NCBI GenBank assembly: GCA_020152595.1
Contig: JAIGNY010000456.1
Span: 904,501 to 968,500, forward strand
From: Chiridota heheva
Lineage: Eukaryota; Echinodermata; Holothuroidea; Apodida; Chiridotidae
Reading direction: 5' to 3'
DNA: 64,000 nucleotides
Shown: piece by piece, positions 1-11,700 of the stretch
How the letters are laid out: each line of letters opens with the position of its first letter
How positions within the stretch are numbered: position 1 is the stretch's first letter
Notes under the pieces: generated by a model
Databases searched by the model: none
What the model was told of the DNA's origin: nothing
The model's input: the letters and a program-made list of their open reading frames with translations, nothing else
Program-made: the position numbers and the translations under genes

Positions 1-68
1 CATTCATGGCAAAACAAGATTTAATGATACACTGTTCAGTATCGTGTAAGGTTATAATTATACTATAC

Positions 69-198
69 CTGTCCTCCATGCTTTTCGTCCCATCCTGCTA
101 CTATTATGCCAGCTAAAAGACTGTCTCTGTACTGGTAGCAGGTTTCTTTGAATAGATTGGCAGCTGTATGAACCTGTGCAGGTTCGTCTAGACAAGCA
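69..198 (-). CDS. PSMB6: PSMB6 coding exon 4 (last exon in window)
   Basis: 130 nt, reading S-A-C-L-D-E-P.. to ..G-W-D-E-K-H-G-G-Q, with the family motif [10 protein letters not shown]. Acceptor CTTTCAG, donor GTATAG at 68-63. Codons are complete at its end, so the next exon (outside the window) starts in phase 0. Confidence 0.94.
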
Positions 199-3100
199 CT
201 GAAAGATAATGGGAAATGTGTGAGGAGGTGATGTAGCTACAGAAAATATTACATCATTCAAAAAGAGCATAAAATTATGAGCATAAAATATTCAAATTAT
301 GCTACTTACATATTCAATTATGTTACTTAAATTTTAAATCATGCTACTTACATATTGCATTATGTTAATTAGACATTAAATTAGGCAACTTACATATTAA
401 TTTATGCTACTTACATATTAAATTATGCTAATTACATATTAAATTATGCTAATTACATATCAAATTATGCTAAATTGGTATCAAATTATGCTACTTACAT
501 ATTAATTTATGCTGCTTACATATTTAATTATGCTACTCACACTCATTGAGTGATAAGAAACAACTGAAATCCGACCACTTGTGACATTACATCTTTACAT
601 TGCTCAAATTTCCAATATGTATTTTAATGGCTTCAAAATCATTAGATATGTCAGGAAAGAAGCAAAACAAAGAACTTTAACCACCTGAAGAAATCTAATT
701 AGTACAAGTATCATCTTTTTTCTTTCTTTTTTTTTTAATACATCAACAATTAATTGTTGAGAAAGTGAGGAATGAGGGTGCCAACCTTCTACAGCAGATG
801 TTTTAAAACTGTCTTTTAAAGTCCTAAAACAGTCTTTTGAAGTCCTGAAACAGTCTTTTGAAGTCCTAAAAACAGTATTTTGAGTCCTAAAAACAGTCTT
901 TTGAAGTCCTGAAACAGTCTTTTGAAGTCCTAAAACAGTCTATTGAAGTCCTGAAACAGTCTTTTGAAGTCCTAAAAACAGTCTTTTGAAGTCCTAAAAA
1001 CAGTCTTTTGAAGTCCTGAAACAGTCTTTTGAAGTCCTGAAACAGTCTATTGAAGTTCGAAACAGTCTTTTGAAGTCCTGAAACAGTCTTTTGAAGTCCT
1101 AAAAACAGTTTTTTGAAGTCCTAAAAACAGTCTTTTGAAGTCCTGAAACAGTCTTTTGAAGTCCTAAAAACATGTCTTTTGAAGTCCTAAAAACAGTCTT
1201 TTGAAGTCCTAAAAACAGTCTTTTGAAGTCCTAAAAACAGTCTTTTGAAGTCCTGAAACAGTCTGTTGAAGTCCTAAAAACAGTCTTTTGAAGTCCTAAA
1301 AACAGTCTTTTGAAGTCCTGAAACAGTCTTTTGAAGTCCTAAAAACAGTCTTGAAGTCCTAAAAACAGTCTTTTGAAGTCCTAAAAACAGTCTTTTGAAG
1401 TCCTAAAAACAGTCTTTTGAAGTCCTGAAACAGTCTGTTGAAGTCCTAAAAACAGTCTGTTGAAGTCCTAAAAACAGTCTTTTGAAGTCCTAAAAACAGT
1501 CTTTTGAAGTCCTGAAACAGTATTTTGAAGTCCTAAAACAGTCTTTTGAAGTCTTAAAACAGTCTTTTAAAGTCCTAAATACCAGTCTTTTAAAGTCCTA
1601 AAACAGTCTTTTGAAGTCCTAAAACAGTCTTTTGAAGTCCTAAAACAGTCTTTTAAAGTCCTAAAACAGTCTTTTGAAGTCACTCTTTCAAGTATAACAT
1701 GAGCTTGCTTGACAACTGAATTTATTGCATGTCCAAACTGTGTCCACCACCAGAAATTATATCCTCAAGAAACAACATGAAAGACATTTCTTTTAAGTGT
1801 AAATGATGCTTAATAAAAGTAACTTGAATCCCATTCACTCTTGACTTTATTTTGTAAAAGTAGAAAGAAAAAAAGAAACACAAAACATATCTTAATTACT
1901 AACCTGTGAAAATCTAAGTGGTATGACACAATATCCGCGACAGCCTGGGTATCTGCGGCAGATCCTGAGCGACAGCAATAAATTCGGTCATGAACTTTTG
2001 TGAGTTTGTCTGTGACTCTGTTGCCGATGTAGGACCTGGGAATAAAAGTTAAAGTAATATAACAAATCAAATAATCAATGTAAATTCAAAAATAAGGAAG
2101 CGGAAGTGAAGTCATGGCTGGGTTAATACAAGATAAAGAAAACGTTTAATTACCTCTGTCAATGAAGTTGGATAGAGGTTATCTTTTCGTCTCTGTTTGT
2201 TTGTTTGTTTGTTTGTTTGTTTGTCATCAAGATATCTCAATAATTAATGGTAGGATTTTGATTAAATTTGGAATTGTGCACAGAATTGGAGCTAACTACC
2301 CACTCAGGCAAACCATTACCATTCCATTCATTAACAACTCATTGCAAAAAGCTAAACCGCCGAATATCTATCTGTGAGAACTCTTTGGTCAACTTCACAC
2401 TGTTACCACATGTCACATGAGTATTAGCTGAAACATGCAAGAAATAACAGGAAGTCAAAGCATCACTACCAGATAGGAATTTAAAAACCTAAATCATATT
2501 GCCACATACTCTTCTCAACTCAAGTGTGGTCAAACCAAGGATTTGCAACTTAGATTCATAAGAGAGATTTCTTACTTTGGGAACAAGTCTAGTGGCTCTT
2601 TGCTAAACCTGCTCCACAATGAACTTATCCTTTTCATAAAAAAGAATCCAAGCCTGAATAGCATACTCAAGATGAGGCCTGACTAACTGCTTATACAAAT
2701 CAAGAACAACCTCTCTACCAAGAAAACAACAATTTCTTCTAATCAAACCAAGTATCCTATTTGCACTTGCAGCTGCTAAAGCACACTGTTTAGCAGGCTT
2801 CAGATTGCTAGTAATGACAACACCTAGATCCCTTTCTTGATCAACACAATCAAGATTTGAACCATTCATGCAGTAATCAAAAGCCAAATTGATCTGACCA
2901 AAATGAATAAACTTTGCATTTATCAACATTGAATGACATCTGCCACATTTGGGACCAAGAAACTAACTAATCCAGATGAGTTTGCAAAAGTGAAGAATCA
3001 CTAGCATCATCAACAATCCTGTACAGCTTAGTGTCATCAGCAAATCACACTGATCCTACAGTCACTCACCCTGATGTTGTCCTAGAATCCGCTCCGACAA

Positions 3101-6100
3101 TAACACCTCCATCGAACTCCACAGCCATAATTGTTGTCTGTATAGAAGAAATCAAACGAACGTCAAAATTAACATCATTTAGTCATTAAAAACACAAATG
3201 AGTACGTGCTATAATATGGTGACTAGAGCTGTGAACGTTTAGGGATTTTAGTAAACGTGTACACGCCAAAAAAAGCGAGTGTGTATCGTTTACACGAGTT
3301 TAGTGCCGTAATTTTCGGAAATACACCAAAATTGCTTTAAAACTACGAGGCGAAGTAAAAAAATCGCGCAACCAGTATGGCAAAAGTAGTGACTGCATTG
3401 TTCAAATAGACGCTGAGTTTTGCTTTCCAAATCGTAAAAAGTTTACTTCTACAGTACAAATCATCATTTTTATGGAAAATATGCATGGAAATTCAGTTTA
3501 GAATGAACAGATAACTTCCTTTCAATGTCATTTAAATTCATCATCGCGTTACTTTTTTGTCCTATTCGCTACGGCTTTCAAAGTTCTGTGAAAATCTTGC
3601 ATACTGAGGCCTAAGATATACCTCGCCGTAAAATATTTCAAAACTACGCCATCACCACCAGGAAGTTTTGAAATATCAGTCCTGTGGAAAAATGGCTGCC
3701 ATCTTTGCGAAGCATGCAGAATTTCAGCTTTGCTAAAACCTTTTTCTGTTTATTTATTATGCAATATTTTTTCTTTCTTGCAAAATTTATTTGACTCATA
3801 AGGTAATATTTACATGTAAATGTACTGATTGTCACGATTCAAGTGTTTTTTGGTCGATGAAACGGGCCTTGATTGCGTGGGATTTAAAGCCTTATGGCCT
3901 AACGTTAGGCCTATTGTTAGTTTCACTGTTTACTGTTGCACATTCACGGTGCATTTTACAAGTTAGATTACTCAGATTTCGGCTAAATCAAAGTGCATAA
4001 TATCCCCATTCATTGGTGATTACTGCGCATTTGTGATTCGCACATTTAAAAAGGATTATGCTAATCGGGTTTACAGTTTGTAAAAAATCATGGATTGGAA
4101 TTTTGTCAGCCGAATGTGTGTGTGATTTGAATCATGAATATTGATTTTCAACGGCAAGACACTAGGCCTATAATATATAAAAAACGATTACTCGCAATGA
4201 AGTATTTAGTAAACGTTTACAAGATTTGCGAGCGTGTAGCGTGTACACGCTAAACGGTCACAGCTCTAATGGTGACACTCACAATTTACTCTCGTTTTCC
4301 TCTTTAATTTCACAATCCACCATTCAATTCTTACTTTCATGTTGTCACCTGTACAGAATTATTTATAAGTTGTGTTGTTACTGTGAAACAAGTGCAAGGT
4401 AAACGACTATTTGATAAGTTTATGAAATATGTGTTTCCAGAAAGAAAGAGAAAAACAGGTAAACATGTAGCAACAAGAGGCCACTCCATAAGAATCCGTC
4501 CATGTAATGTTAAGCTTGATGTGCGTGAGTTTTCTTTTTCTCGAGAGATTGGAGAACATGGAATCAGCTCCCAGCTGTGTCAGCGCCGTCTCTACTTGCG
4601 TTAAAAAAATGCATACGGTAGATGAATGTGGGATATTATGGGCCAATAGGCCCCCTTTCCCATAGAGCTACATTCAGGTTCATGGATGTGACCATCAAGG
4701 TAAATCAAGGTAAATAATGTGTGACAGTCGTATTTTGTCATTTTTAGCGTCTTGTTTCTATTACAAATTAAAGAGGAAACAATCAATGTTATAGAGAAAT
4801 TTCAAGACAAGATCACATGACTGAATGTGACCTGATATTAGTTGTTTTATATCCTTGCACAAATAATTTTTTGCCATTTTAAACTAAAAAGGATATTCCC
4901 ATGGTTTTATTGTAAAAAAATTATTTAAAAGAGCATACTTTTAGAGCCAAATTAGCACAAAAATCAGGTTAATATCATATTCCGTTCAGGAGATATAGAT
5001 TTTTAAAGATTTCCCAAGTGCATTTTAAAGTTTTTGTACAGTATGATGAATTCGTGTTTGATGTCATAGAGGAAATTTTATTGCAAATGTTTATGTATTT
5101 CTTTGAATGTTAATTGGTTGTTTCTGTATGGTTAAGAAACAATTTTTCAAAAGTTTTTGAAGGTATATTTGGCAATTTATACAAATACCAAACTTTCATC
5201 AATTTATTTTTCTAGCAGGTTTTACTAATAAAAGAGGATGATAGATTTTAATAAAATACATCAACTTTATGGGAGAATGTGTTGCTGTGATGTCATACTG
5301 AGCCTTTTCTTATTTATCTATAGGCATTTTTTGTGAGCCTTAAAATTTGAATATCTCCTGGTAGCAATAACATGTCAACATGATTTTTGTACTAAATTGT
5401 TTCTAAAATTCTTCTCGGTCTTATGAAAAGTTACGCAAAAAACATAGAAATATTCCTTTAAATACATAATTTAATTTCAATTCCATAATTTTTCACTCTG
5501 AAATTGTCAGCAACAATTTCGATTGCAACATTTGCAAATGATTTTTGTTTGTTTATTCAGGAATAAACACAACACAGTGTGATTGTGCATTTAATATAGT
5601 TCTTCTCCTATTTTAACAAACACCTTGAAGAACACCAAAAATTGATGTGGAACAACTGGATGCAAGACACAAACAAAAATGAGCACTGAATGAAGCAGAA
5701 ACAAGTTCCCACTCCTTCACTACAACTATGCCTGCAGACAACAGACAAGTTCCCTACAAATTAAGGTTGTGACGGTTAGCATTTTTTCATAAACGTACAG
5801 CCGTCACCATTACCGTCGGTTAACCGTTCAACCGTAAGTGATGACGTAATTATCCAGTGACATAATATTCTATACTGTTTATGTGCGTAATCACTCACAT
5901 CATGCATGTATCAGTCATTCCTCATGCAATCTTGCAAAGCCTACTGCCATTTTGGGGATGGATTGCATTTCCATGTTGGGGTAAATATTATAAATGAGAG
6001 TGGTAAATTTATACCCTAACTGATAAGTACAAGACGAAAGTTCATGGAAAATAAATGGTACTAATGGAAAGGGAATGCAGATGCACACCTCCAGGGTTCA

Positions 6101-8635
6101 ATCACTTTTATTGTCTTCAAGAGAATAAAAAAAAAAAAAAAAATCACAATACTGCACACTAACAAACCTAGTTTTTTATTGAAGAAAATATGTAAGGAAC
6201 ATACTGTAAGCAATCCTGCAAAATGATTTTAAACAAAACTTTATTTTCAATAATCCTGATAATAATCCAAGCACTGTCAACGAAGTTAAGCAGTTAAGTA
6301 GGCCAAAACCGCCATAAAATATACTGCACATGTTCACACACACAGCAAGTCCACAATACCTCGCCAAGACATGCGCAGTTCGGATTTAACATGGAATTCC
6401 CCTGAAATATTGAGTGGCCCACTCAATGATTCTTCCACGTGGAATGTAAAAAAACTTAGTACAGTATCCCCATGACCTTATGAGCTACAGCGTGGCTGTG
6501 AGCGAAAGATGCACGTGGGCCGGTCAGCGGTTGGGTGATATGTACTGTGATTCGATAGTGAATGGATATGGGTATGGGCGGAAATTTCTTGTGTGTGTAG
6601 TTGATGAGTTATGTTAATGAGCGCTAGCCTGGGCCTAGCTATTGTCACAACCTAAGTACATGTATGTTATCACTGGGACATTTGTTTCGTGTACGTAGGT
6701 TGTTACAGATACTGTTTCCAATTCAAGTCACACTTAAGCAAAATGTATTTTTCAAAAAGCGATAACTTCACTTTCTCTGCGCAGTCTGGTGAGATTTCAC
6801 CCGCTTCATTTGAATATCTGAAAAAAATGTTTATTAGTTGCCTTTTAACAGAAGAATTTTATGCCAAAGTTAAATCCACCGACAGTTTGTTGGTTACCAT
6901 GTTTCAAAACTTTTGTCAAGTTTCACGCCTGCGCATTTGTACTCAGGGCTTCTTCATTGTACTAACGGGTGGAAAAAACTTCTATGTGCGGGATCTATGT
7001 GTAGTCTTTGAAATCAGTAAATAACTATTCAACCTTTTTCTGTTTTTAAGCTTTTTTAACGAAAGTGAACGATTAGTTGCATTTTTTTTTGCCTAATTCA
7101 AATTATTCTTCTACTTGTATGTCTATGATCTAAAAGATAATTTAAAATGGACCACGTATAGAAATTGCAAACGTCATTGCAATTATCAGGCGCTAGTCAC
7201 ATGACTATCAATTTTCAACTTTGACATCTTCAAACAAACTTAATGCTGTAGAGTGCGATGAACGGACAGAGAAAGTGTGCCAAGAATCATCTGATTTTGC
7301 CTAGGCTGGATCATATTTTGTCCAATTTTTGTTCACTGGAATGTACAGTAGAAAAGAAGTTGGAGGCTGTTTGAGTGCAAAGCTGGACACGCAAAAGACA
7401 GGTAATTTGAAAGAGAGTTTCAGCCCAAAAAACATTTTAGAGCATTGTAACTCAGTTAGAATAAAATGTATAACGTCGCTGCCTATAATGGGACTTGAAT
7501 AACTCCGTTAGGCCTTAAATCAGAAACGACAGCAATCAGTAAACAACAGCCAACAAGAAAAAAAAACAGATAAGTGGGGAAGTAAAATGCCTGGAACAGA
7601 GTATATAAGGAATAACTAGGCTGGGCCTTCCTTATAAGCGCAAGCTAGCTGCTTTCCATCCAATCCCAGGTACCGTGAAAATGTTTATGTACATGGACCC
7701 CGGGTGAAATGGGAAGGCAATAACTTAGTGGATAAAGATTGATAAGAGAACAAAAAGGTTGGTTAGCCTAGATGGTTTCATTAATTTATTCAAACTTTAC
7801 AAAACAACATAAAATTGAAATAACATTCGTTTACACGGAGCAGGATTTCTGAAATGGATAATAATAAAGAACAAATGGGTGGGTAAACGTTTAACCGTCA
7901 CAACCTTACTACAAATAAATCGCTTAATTATTACCAAATAAATAAGATTAATAAGACTTCTGTCCCCTCAAAAACACAAATCACAATGCCGCCACTAACG
8001 TTAGTAATAGCAATAGTATTAGTAGTACCAACTACGACTTCACCTTCAACTTCAAGTTCATGGAAGGGGTATACCTTCGGAAGTGCATTGGATTCTGCAG
8101 TTTAATAGGCCTAACATTAGGCCTAACTTTACTCCAAAGCGAAGGAACATGTAGCCTAGGTTACGGAATATTGTTCTCTATTTTTTTTTTACTTAGGTCT
8201 AGGGCCCAGGGGCACTACTGTTCTGCCTTTTTTTAGAATGTAAATTCTCTGGTTCTGGTGTGAGTTGATGTATTATGAGGCAAAGATTGAAACAATGCAA
8301 ATTTTACTTTGTAGGTCGTTAAAGGCCTATCAAGATTTCAAGTTTTACTAATTTAACTTATGCGTTACGCTGGCCTACAACTACAAAAGCCTAACGTTAC
8401 ACTACTTACGCTTATTTCAAGGTTAGTAAAGAAATGACTTAGCAATTTCACTACTTATCTCAGACAATTTAGGCATTACGTCCGTCAGTTTGATTGTTTA
8501 AAGTAAAAATTCAAATGAAATAATTAATACACATACTCCTGTCGATTCTTCAGTTGTCAGCCATTCTGGTAGTTGAGAATTCACATCACACTTCCAAGGC
8601 GAACTGAGACACTTTTTAGCCGTGGGGAGCGCCAT
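69..8635 (-). CDS. PSMB6: 20S proteasome subunit beta type-6 (beta-1), 5' four coding exons; 3' end off window
   Basis: Encodes the beta-1 catalytic subunit of the 20S core, which cleaves after acidic residues. Coding exons on the minus strand are 8537-8635, 3070-3137, 1904-2035 and 69-198; phases join perfectly to 143 codons. Residues 1-33 are a propeptide ending E-S-T-G, cut before Thr34 (Thr1 of the mature N-terminal nucleophile hydrolase, TTIMAV). Mature Asp17 (GADSR), Lys33 (TDK) and the S1-pocket Arg45 ([11 protein letters not shown]) are all present; Arg45 marks constitutive beta-1 rather than the immunoproteasome paralogue PSMB9, which lacks it. The last visible exon ends ..GWDEKHGGQ, so roughly the C-terminal 90-100 residues expected for the family lie left of base 1. 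The start ATG overlaps a YY1-like AAGATGGCG context. Intron 1 (5.4 kb) is filled with transposons. Identification is firm; exon borders are inferred from GT..AG and phase. Confidence 0.96.
268..545. repeat. Degenerate AT-rich tandem repeat, about 21-25 bp unit
   Basis: About twelve imperfect copies of AATTATGCTACTTACATATT with drift in length and sequence. It lies in the intron of PSMB6 just upstream of the exon at 69-198. Confidence 0.75.
801..1682. repeat. 22-bp minisatellite in a PSMB6 intron
   Basis: About 40 tandem copies of a 21-23-bp unit with core GTCTTTTGAAGTCCTAAAAA. Copies differ mainly by CTGAAA versus CTAAAAA, so two length variants are interspersed. No spacer structure and no coding potential. 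Fills most of the intron between PSMB6 exons 3 and 4. Confidence 0.93.
1904..2035 (-). CDS. PSMB6: PSMB6 coding exon 3
   Basis: 132 nt. Carries N-R-V-T-D-K-L (Lys33) and [12 protein letters not shown] (Arg45 and the Ser/Asp pair that helps the active site). Acceptor TTCCCAG, donor GTTAGT. Near-identical to vertebrate beta-1 over this stretch. Confidence 0.96.
2150..2394. repeat. (TTTG)n-centred interspersed repeat
   Basis: A GTTATCTTTTCGTCTCTG lead runs into about seven TTTG units (2195-2224), then CATCAAGATATCTCAATAAT. This layout resembles a widespread invertebrate interspersed repeat, but I cannot name a family. It sits in PSMB6 intron 2, directly downstream of the LINE fragment when read on the minus strand. 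Confidence 0.45.
2395..3050 (-). pseudogene. Non-LTR retrotransposon reverse transcriptase fragment (CR1/RTE-like), degenerate
   Basis: On the minus strand one reads the catalytic F-A-D-D-T-K-L-Y motif (about 3045-3024), then [44 protein letters not shown] and R-A-T-R-L-V-P-K, the usual order for the palm-to-thumb part of a LINE reverse transcriptase. Frame changes, an in-frame TAG near 2606 and another TAG within the tail show it is dead. The 5' end stops about 20 bp short of PSMB6 exon 2, so it lies almost against that exon's donor. Exact clade is uncertain. Confidence 0.88.
3070..3137 (-). CDS. PSMB6: PSMB6 coding exon 2 (catalytic Thr)
   Basis: 68 nt, 22 codons plus 2 bases. Begins T-T-I-M-A-V with the nucleophile threonine first and includes G-A-D-S-R with the catalytic aspartate. 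Acceptor ATACAG, donor GTGAGT. Confidence 0.95.
3224..4268. mobile_element. Non-autonomous hAT-type DNA transposon, 1,045 bp
   Basis: Ends are TAGAGCTGTGAACGTTTAG (left) and the reverse complement of TAGAGCTGTGACCGTTTAG (right), 18 of 19 identical. The element is flanked on both sides by ATGGTGAC (3216-3223 and 4269-4276), a perfect 8-bp target-site duplication typical of hAT elements. Subterminal AGTAAACGT motifs recur at both ends. No transposase ORF is visible, so it must have been moved in trans. It lies in PSMB6 intron 1. Confidence 0.92.
4269..4878. other. PSMB6 intron 1, no recognised feature
   Basis: Between a hAT element and a TTAA-flanked element. Short ORFs occur on both strands, but none has a recognisable motif or splice context. 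Confidence 0.6.
4879..5461. mobile_element. Probable degenerate TTAA-flanked MITE (AGGAATATTCC family)
   Basis: Right end AAATATTCCTTTAA and left region TTAAACTAAAAAGGATATTCCC are inverted relatives of the clean copies at 16307-17290 and 22776-23308. The left junction is mutated. Internal GTATTTCTTTGAA also matches those copies. Family membership is likely, exact ends uncertain. Confidence 0.55.
5762..7908. mobile_element. Non-autonomous hAT-type DNA transposon, 2,147 bp
   Basis: Perfect 17-bp terminal inverted repeats TAAGGTTGTGACGGTTA, flanked by a perfect 8-bp duplication CTACAAAT (5754-5761 and 7909-7916). An ORF of 111 codons inside (6689-7024) has no recognisable transposase motif. Its ends resemble those of the element at 3224-4268 (both contain GTGA-CG-TTA), but the interiors differ. 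Also in PSMB6 intron 1. Confidence 0.92.
7909..8536. other. PSMB6 intron 1, promoter-proximal part
   Basis: AT-rich DNA with two TAGGCCTA palindromes (8106, 8118). No repeats or ORFs that I can support. Confidence 0.6.
8537..8635 (-). CDS. PSMB6: PSMB6 coding exon 1
   Basis: 33 codons from the start ATG (8635-8633) to the propeptide end E-S-T-G. Donor GTATGT follows at 8536. The exon ends exactly at the autocatalytic processing site, so exon 2 starts with the catalytic threonine. Confidence 0.93.
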
Positions 8636-8711
8636 CTTTGTTTTCTCTTTAGATGTCGTAAAATATGCAAAAAGTACTGGAAGTGAACAGAATGCTGGGT
8701 AAATTTCAACG
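8636..8711. promoter_or_regulatory. Bidirectional promoter between PSMB6 and the PRDM-like gene
   Basis: Only 76 bp separate the two divergent start codons, so both 5' UTRs and the core promoter(s) must share or overlap this region and the adjoining exons. There is no TATA box. GGAAGT at 8679-8684 is an ETS-type core on the plus strand. Both start codons sit in ATGGCG; on the PSMB6 side this is AAAGATGGCGC, close to the YY1 consensus. The sites are inferred from motif similarity only. Confidence 0.75.
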
Positions 8712-8727
8712 ATGGCGTCTTCTGAAG
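8712..8727 (+). CDS. PRDM-like gene exon 1 (start codon)
   Basis: Sixteen coding bases, M-A-S-S-E plus one base, with donor GTAAGG. Chosen because it is the only ATG between PSMB6 and exon 2 that gives a phase-1 donor matching exon 2. Confidence is lower than for the other exons because the coding part is so short. Confidence 0.7.
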
Positions 8728-11700
8728 GTAAGGCTTACACCTCAAATTTAGCTCAATTTATGTTCATTATTTTAGAGACGCAATGTTGTAAGTGTATAAA
8801 AGATTGAAGAAAACTATTAGATGTATGATATTATATTTTAGTTAGTGAAATATTGGATTGATTTTTGGTATTCTTTGAACGAGGGGAAGTGTACAGGCTC
8901 GTTCACAGTGGTTGTAAATGAGCCGCATGTAAATGTTATATTATTGTACACTGCTTAACTGTATAGCACTGCGCTGCGCATAGGCTCGGCATGTAAAAAT
9001 GTTCTTCCTGTGTCGAGTATGCATTGGTAGTGTTAGAATTTCCATTGATACAATGATAGTGTTAATTAATATTTTATACAATTTTAAAATTTAATTACAG
9101 AATGCAAATGATTATTCATATTTCTGTTGATAAAATTATTGGTTCCCTTTTTTCACTGCATTTTATTTTGATGAAAATTACCAAGTTTTTGACAGATGAA
9201 ATCATTTGGGAAGGGGTGAAAATATTGTTTGAAACTTTTAGGGAGCCTAAATAAATTGTTTACAAATACCATTAATTCTTGATTAAATTTACAAGAAAAA
9301 AAAGGTCATTGTATTGAGTTAGGCCAATAAATGAGTGTAAGTTAATTTTTGAATTTTCTAGTTTTATTTCCCAATTGTTTTACAAATTGCAGTTCTTTGC
9401 AAATTTCAGTTAGGCCTACTGTAACTTCAATTAGGCCTAATATGATATTTTAAAGCATTACATTGTAAGTTGTTAGATATAATAGTTTGCATGCTACAAA
9501 TTTGAAAGTTATGATTAAGAAGACAGGGCGGCCTGCAATTTATTGGAAAGGGCCGGAGGGTGGAGGCTGGGGAAAAGGGAGGAAGGGGGGGAGGGGGGGG
9601 GGGGCGTAAGTTTTTCCCATTTTTCACCAGAATTTTACAAACAATACAGGTTTTGAAAAACAATGTCTCTCCACTTTGTGGAGGAAAAGTGTGGCCACAT
9701 GCCCCTCCCCCCCCCCCTTCCCATCCCCACTTTTTTAACTAAAATATTATGTTTCCATAGGGAAACAGAAGATTTAAGATTTTAACCAGAAAATATGACC
9801 CAGAAGTGTCAAACTTTATACAACTCAAAAGGGGATTCATCGACTAGGGGACATAAGTATAAGATCTTTAAAATCCACCCACGGCTAAACATCAGGAAAT
9901 ACTCTTTTGTGCACTGCTCAGTTAACATATGGAATAGTTTACCAGTTTACCAAATTTAGTTGTAACTTCTACAGTAAGTCAATACCCACATTTAAGGCAA
10001 GACATTGGAAAAACCAGCCCTTATACTAAGATTACAAAGAATGCATCCAGATTAACCCAACTAGACAAGATAATTCATCATAAATACAAGCTTGAGCTGA
10101 CAGAAGAGGATCCTGGGGAATCCTAAAGTCAGAAGAAGATCTGTGAGTATCCGTGAGTGCGAGTAAAATGACAAAATATAGAGTTTATAGCTAAAAAACG
10201 ATTACATTTTAATTTTTGAATTTTGTTGCAAGTTTATTTCCCCAATTGTTTTAAATTTCTTTGCATTATAAATGTATGCTGTACTGTATACTGTAACTTT
10301 TAATTGTTAGAATACTTGTTTGCATTCAACAAAACGATTGAAGTGATAGGCATATAGCATAGCAAGGTTTAACGTCCCCGAAAGCATCCAGTGTTGGACA
10401 TTATATCAAGATGGCCACTGCCTTTGATATCCAGTTGTAAACTTACTGGTTGCAGACCACCGGGATAGGAACCTGGGACATGCGGATGAGCACTAACCAA
10501 TACACCACTGAGGTCTATAAATAAAATAATATATAGGGCACTATATGAAAGTGAGAGTAATGTGAATTGAACAATGAAAAGAGTTTGAATATCTTACCCA
10601 GAGGTGCAATTGTGCAAAACTTGAAAAGGTGGCTCTGATTCAGTGAGCTAAGGGCCATAGCTAGGGGGTCAATGTTTATAATTAAAAAGGCCCATCTTTT
10701 GCCAGAAAATATTAAAGAGTAAAGAAATAATAACTGAAAAAATCATGTTGAAAAAATCTTCCACTCGATGTATAGTAGGTGACTTCCAGTGACATGCACT
10801 CATAAAACTTCAAGTTCAAGTTGAAGGAAACTGATTTCATAAAAACAGTACATATTGTATGGAACAGAATTCAACAGATGACTGACAGAGGGGACAAAAT
10901 GATAAATAAAAAATTGTTGTAGACAACACAAAAAAATGTCATGGATGTGATGGCACCGTATGGCAAGTGGAGTGTGTTAAAAAAATCTGGTAATCATTTG
11001 TAAGTTGTAATTTATTCTGTCTGCTTGAGGCCTTTGGCACATACATAATAACAACATATTGACACACATCAATTGAGAGGAGAATTGTGAAACAAAGAAA
11101 GATATACAAGATTCTTATTCTTTATGACAATCGCTTCTAAAGGGATGTTGAGCTAAAAATCACCCATGATGGTACCCCCATTCAACCAGAAATAGAAAAT
11201 GTGAAAATTCATCTGGCATCAGGGCTATTCTGTAGCACACTTCTTTATATCTACTCAAGTTAAATACTATCAGCAGGCCCGTAGGTAGGAATTTGAAAGG
11301 GGGGTTGTTTTTCACATGAATGGGAAAACAAATCTTGAAATTCCAGGTGTTTATTATATTTTAGATTTTAAAAGGGCACTTTCTTAACAAAAGGGGTTCA
11401 GGAATTTGAAAGCAGGGTTCGGTTTTTTTGTATAAAAGGGCAACAAACCTTGAAATGCTTGGTTATTATATTTTTAGATTTCAAAAGGGCACTTTTTCAA
11501 CAAAAGGGGGTTTGTTCACTCGGACACCCCCTCCCCCTTACCTTTATGGCTACAGGACTGATCAGAGATTGCTTCATGTTTCAACTCTTCTGAGATAATA
11601 TACTGTAAAAATACTGTATATTTTAGACTTTATTAACCTTCATTCACATGCACACCTACACCCATGTGTTTTTTTTTTATTATTCCTATCACCAAATCTC

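Noticed and set aside
801-1682. CRISPR-like array
   Set aside because: Units are contiguous without unique spacers, in an animal intron. The same holds for the 68-bp and 98-bp arrays.
4383-4604. 73-codon ORF in PSMB6 intron 1
   Set aside because: No motif, no splice context, overlapped by an ORF on the other strand.
6689-7024. 111-codon ORF inside the 2,147-bp hAT-type element
   Set aside because: No transposase, BED-finger or hATC motif; length is compatible with chance.
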